A stretch of 64,000 nt of DNA from Saccharibacillus brassicae. GTDB lineage: Bacteria > Bacillota > Bacilli > Paenibacillales > Paenibacillaceae. The notes beneath the pieces were generated by a model. That model worked only from the letters and a program-made list of their open reading frames with translations, was not told the origin of the DNA and did not search any database. Positions within the stretch are counted from its first letter, which is position 1, and each line of letters begins with the position of its first letter. Position numbers and translations under genes: made by a program. The DNA lies in NCBI RefSeq assembly GCF_006542275.1, contig NZ_CP041217.1, positions 4,094,501 through 4,158,500 of the forward strand, read 5' to 3'. Below are positions 62,488 to 64,000 of the stretch, in pieces.

Positions 62488-62712
62488 ATGGACGACAAAG
62501 CCAAAGAACTTCTCGAACAGAAAAAAGCGAACGATCAGGGCGGCGAGTTGAAAAAGTTTGTGGAGAACCAAGTGGAAGGCAGCGGCAGAAACGTTCCTTC
62601 GGACATCGAAGCGACCAAAGGCCAGGTCCTCGACCAGCAGAATCGTCTCAAAGACCAGGAGAACCGCACGGCCAGCCATACCGGCGACCGCGGCGCGGAT
62701 CCCAAAGTCTGA
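62488..62712 (+). CDS. Small hydrophilic protein, second of a tandem paralogue pair
   Basis: A 74-residue protein, MDDKAKELLEQKKANDQGGE, then LKKFVENQVEGSGRNVPSDI and EATKGQVLDQQNRLKDQENR. It is collinear with the 62228 gene along the first 60 residues and has an extra C-terminal tail ending GDRGADPKV. CAGGAGGTTGACCGAC precedes the ATG. The 71-base gap between the two genes has no terminator, so they are probably one transcript ending at 62771. Confidence 0.75.
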   Translation: MDDKAKELLEQKKANDQGGELKKFVENQVEGSGRNVPSDIEATKGQVLDQQNRLKDQENRTASHTGDRGADPKV

Positions 62713-62770
62713 ACCCCATAAGCGGGCAGTCCGAAAAAGGCCCGACAATTCGACTCATCCAACAGCCCAA

Positions 62771-62815
62771 ACGGCTCCGGCCTCGCTCCTCAGGGAGAGA
62801 AGCCGGGGCTTTATT
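62771..62815 (+). terminator. Intrinsic terminator of the small-protein pair
   Basis: GGCTCCGGC / GCCGGGGCT stem with an inner CTCCTCAGGGAG portion, then TTTATTTG. Confidence 0.7.
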
Positions 62816-62896
62816 TGTCGTTTTTATTCGTCGCTGCGGTTGTCATAAAGCCTGCCTATCCCCTATAATCGAAAGGCGATAACTGCAACAGTACAG

Positions 62897-63091
62897 CTGC
62901 CGAGGTCCTGCGAGGGCTGTCTGACGGAACGTTTCCGGTCAGGCGAAGCCCGCAGGTTAAAAGGGAAGCCGGTGCAAGTCCGGCACGGTCCCGCCACTGT
63001 AACACGGGAGGAATCCACGACGCCATTGCGATCATACGCGAGAAGGCGGATTCCGCATGGCCCCCCGTGAGTCAGGAGACCTGCCCGGCAG
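62897..63091 (+). promoter_or_regulatory. Cobalamin riboswitch
   Basis: Contains the diagnostic core: GAAGCCGGTGCAAGTCCGGC, the B12 box-type GGTCCCGCCACTGTAA, and the closing AGTCAGGAGACCTGCC. Outer arms CTGCCGAGGTC and GACCTGCCCGGCAG form P1. It precedes a terminator and a BtuF-like gene, fitting repression of cobalamin uptake when adenosylcobalamin is plentiful. Confidence 0.95.
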
Positions 63092-63211
63092 ACCCGATTG
63101 CGGGTCCCGTCTTCGAGGAAAGACGCTCCTTGCACGTACGCCCAAGACTCCGATCCCCCGCCCGCCGTTTTTTGAGGCCCGCGCTCCGGGGTCTTTTGGC
63201 GTGCGTCCCTG

Positions 63212-63248
63212 AAGCCCTTTCCGCCAACCGGCCGGATCGGGCTTTTTG
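63212..63248 (+). terminator. Riboswitch expression-platform terminator
   Basis: AAGCCC...GGGCTTTTTG hairpin with inner CCGCCAACCGGCCGG, 50 bases before the BtuF-like ATG. A second possible arm pair (AAGAC near 63147 and GTCTTTT near 63191) lies between it and the riboswitch. Confidence 0.75.
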
Positions 63249-63298
63249 TTTGGGTACATGCAGACACACGCCGAACAGACATTCAAGGGGGAACCACC

Positions 63299-64000
63299 AT
63301 GACACACGAGAACAACGACAAACAGACCGGCGCAGTCTTAATCCGCGGCCGAAAATTTCTGCTGACCGGCGTCTCCGCGCTGCTGCTGGCTGTGGGCCTT
63401 GCCGCGTGCGGCAGCCGGACGGCGGAAGCGCCGCAGCCTGCGCCGAACGAGAGTCAGGCCGCCGGACAGGCCGCGGCGCCGGCCGATTCGTCGCAGGCGG
63501 CAGACGCTGCGCGGCAGACCTCTTATCCGCTCACGCTTACAGACGCGACCGGTACGGAAGTGACGTTCGAGTCCGCGCCGAAGCGGATCGTCTCGCTGGC
63601 GCCGTCCGAGACGGAATCGCTGTTCGCGCTCGGCCTGGACGAGCAGATCGTCGGCGTCTCGGACAACGACGATTACCCGGAAGCGGCGCAAAGCAAGCCC
63701 AAAATGGGCGGCTTCGAACTGAACACCGAAGCGATCGTGGCTGCGCAGCCGGACATCGTGTTCACGGCGGATCTCACCGACGACGCGACGGTCGAATCGC
63801 TGCGCGGGCTCGGACTGACCGTGTTCAAGTTCAATCCGGATACGCTGGAAGACGTCATGACCGATATCGCGACGTACGGCGAGATCGTCGATCGCCAAAG
63901 CGCAGCCAAAGCGGTAACCGACAAGATGCGCGCCGGGATCGAACAGGTGCGCACGGCGGCCGCTTCCATTGCGGAAGACGAGCGCAAAACGGTGTATCTG
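63299..64000 (+). CDS. BtuF-like ABC transporter substrate-binding lipoprotein, partial
   Basis: The frame is open to the end of the window (234 codons seen). A lipoprotein signal (FLLTGVSALLLAVGLAAC, Cys near residue 37) is followed by an Ala/Gln/Pro linker. A periplasmic-binding domain follows, beginning PLTLTDATGTEVTFESAPKR and IVSLAPSETESLFALGLDEQ, then AQPDIVFTADL. This fold is shared by cobalamin, heme and siderophore receptors; the cobalamin riboswitch upstream makes a corrinoid the likely ligand. AAGGGGGAACC precedes the ATG. The transporter permease and ATPase genes are expected beyond 64000. Confidence 0.9.
   Translation, partial: MTHENNDKQTGAVLIRGRKFLLTGVSALLLAVGLAACGSRTAEAPQPAPNESQAAGQAAAPADSSQAADAARQTSYPLTLTDATGTEVTFESAPKRIVSLAPSETESLFALGLDEQIVGVSDNDDYPEAAQSKPKMGGFELNTEAIVAAQPDIVFTADLTDDATVESLRGLGLTVFKFNPDTLEDVMTDIATYGEIVDRQSAAKAVTDKMRAGIEQVRTAAASIAEDERKTVYL

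Noticed and set aside
62228-62712. Toxin-antitoxin pair
   Set aside because: The two small genes are paralogues of each other rather than a toxin and a different antitoxin, and no DNA-binding or RNase motif is visible.

Overview
The window reads as chromosome of a GC-rich, endospore-forming-type Firmicute of the family Paenibacillaceae. A Saccharibacillus- or Paenibacillus-like genome is my best guess. Grounds: strong AGGAGG ribosome binding sites, frequent GTG/TTG starts, coding sequence that looks roughly 60% GC by eye, Gram-positive lipoprotein signals, and families typical of this group (DUF5702, copper-amine-oxidase-like stalk domain, Rpn nucleases, YjbQ, YigZ, a cobalamin riboswitch). 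The organism call is inference; no rRNA or marker gene was available.

Layout. 1-9109: the 3' part of a Tad/Flp (type IVb pilus-like) secretion locus: TadA ATPase (cut by the window edge), TadB, TadC, a Flp pilin, three pseudopilin/TadE/DUF5702-type proteins, the prepilin peptidase and a cytoplasmic-membrane FHA protein. 9188-12706: an AT-rich accessory pocket with two decayed Rpn nuclease fragments, a secreted-protein gene with a stop in its signal peptide, and two copies of a stalk-domain gene, one of them frameshifted. 12728-16091: housekeeping (TIGR01777 epimerase, endonuclease IV with a long C-terminal tail, PurU). 16313-29575: a tightly packed eight-gene operon of an ABC exporter, a MoxR ATPase, a DUF58 protein and large membrane VWA/GATase-like proteins; this is the least described multi-gene system in the window.

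29949-32446: chromate transporter, small conserved protein, esterase. 32749-44587: a LacI / two permeases / solute-binding lipoprotein / GH3 / GH94 / LacI cluster whose order matches the known 1,2-beta-oligoglucan (sophorooligosaccharide) uptake and phosphorolysis loci, with clear palindromic operators. 44835-53084: carboxylesterase, transketolase, glucose-6-phosphate isomerase, YigZ, a TetR regulator, an intact Rpn nuclease and YjbQ.

53202-57409: sulfate ABC transporter operon cysT-cysW-cysA-sbp with its own promoter. 57410-58440: no convincing gene; it holds a 53-bp tandem repeat of seven full units, a 50-bp-spaced direct repeat and a terminator. 58441-62712: small membrane protein, MBL-fold hydrolase, acidic small protein, HAD phosphatase, lipoate-protein ligase and a tandem pair of paralogous small hydrophilic proteins. 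62897-64000: a cobalamin riboswitch and terminator ahead of a BtuF-like binding lipoprotein that runs off the window.
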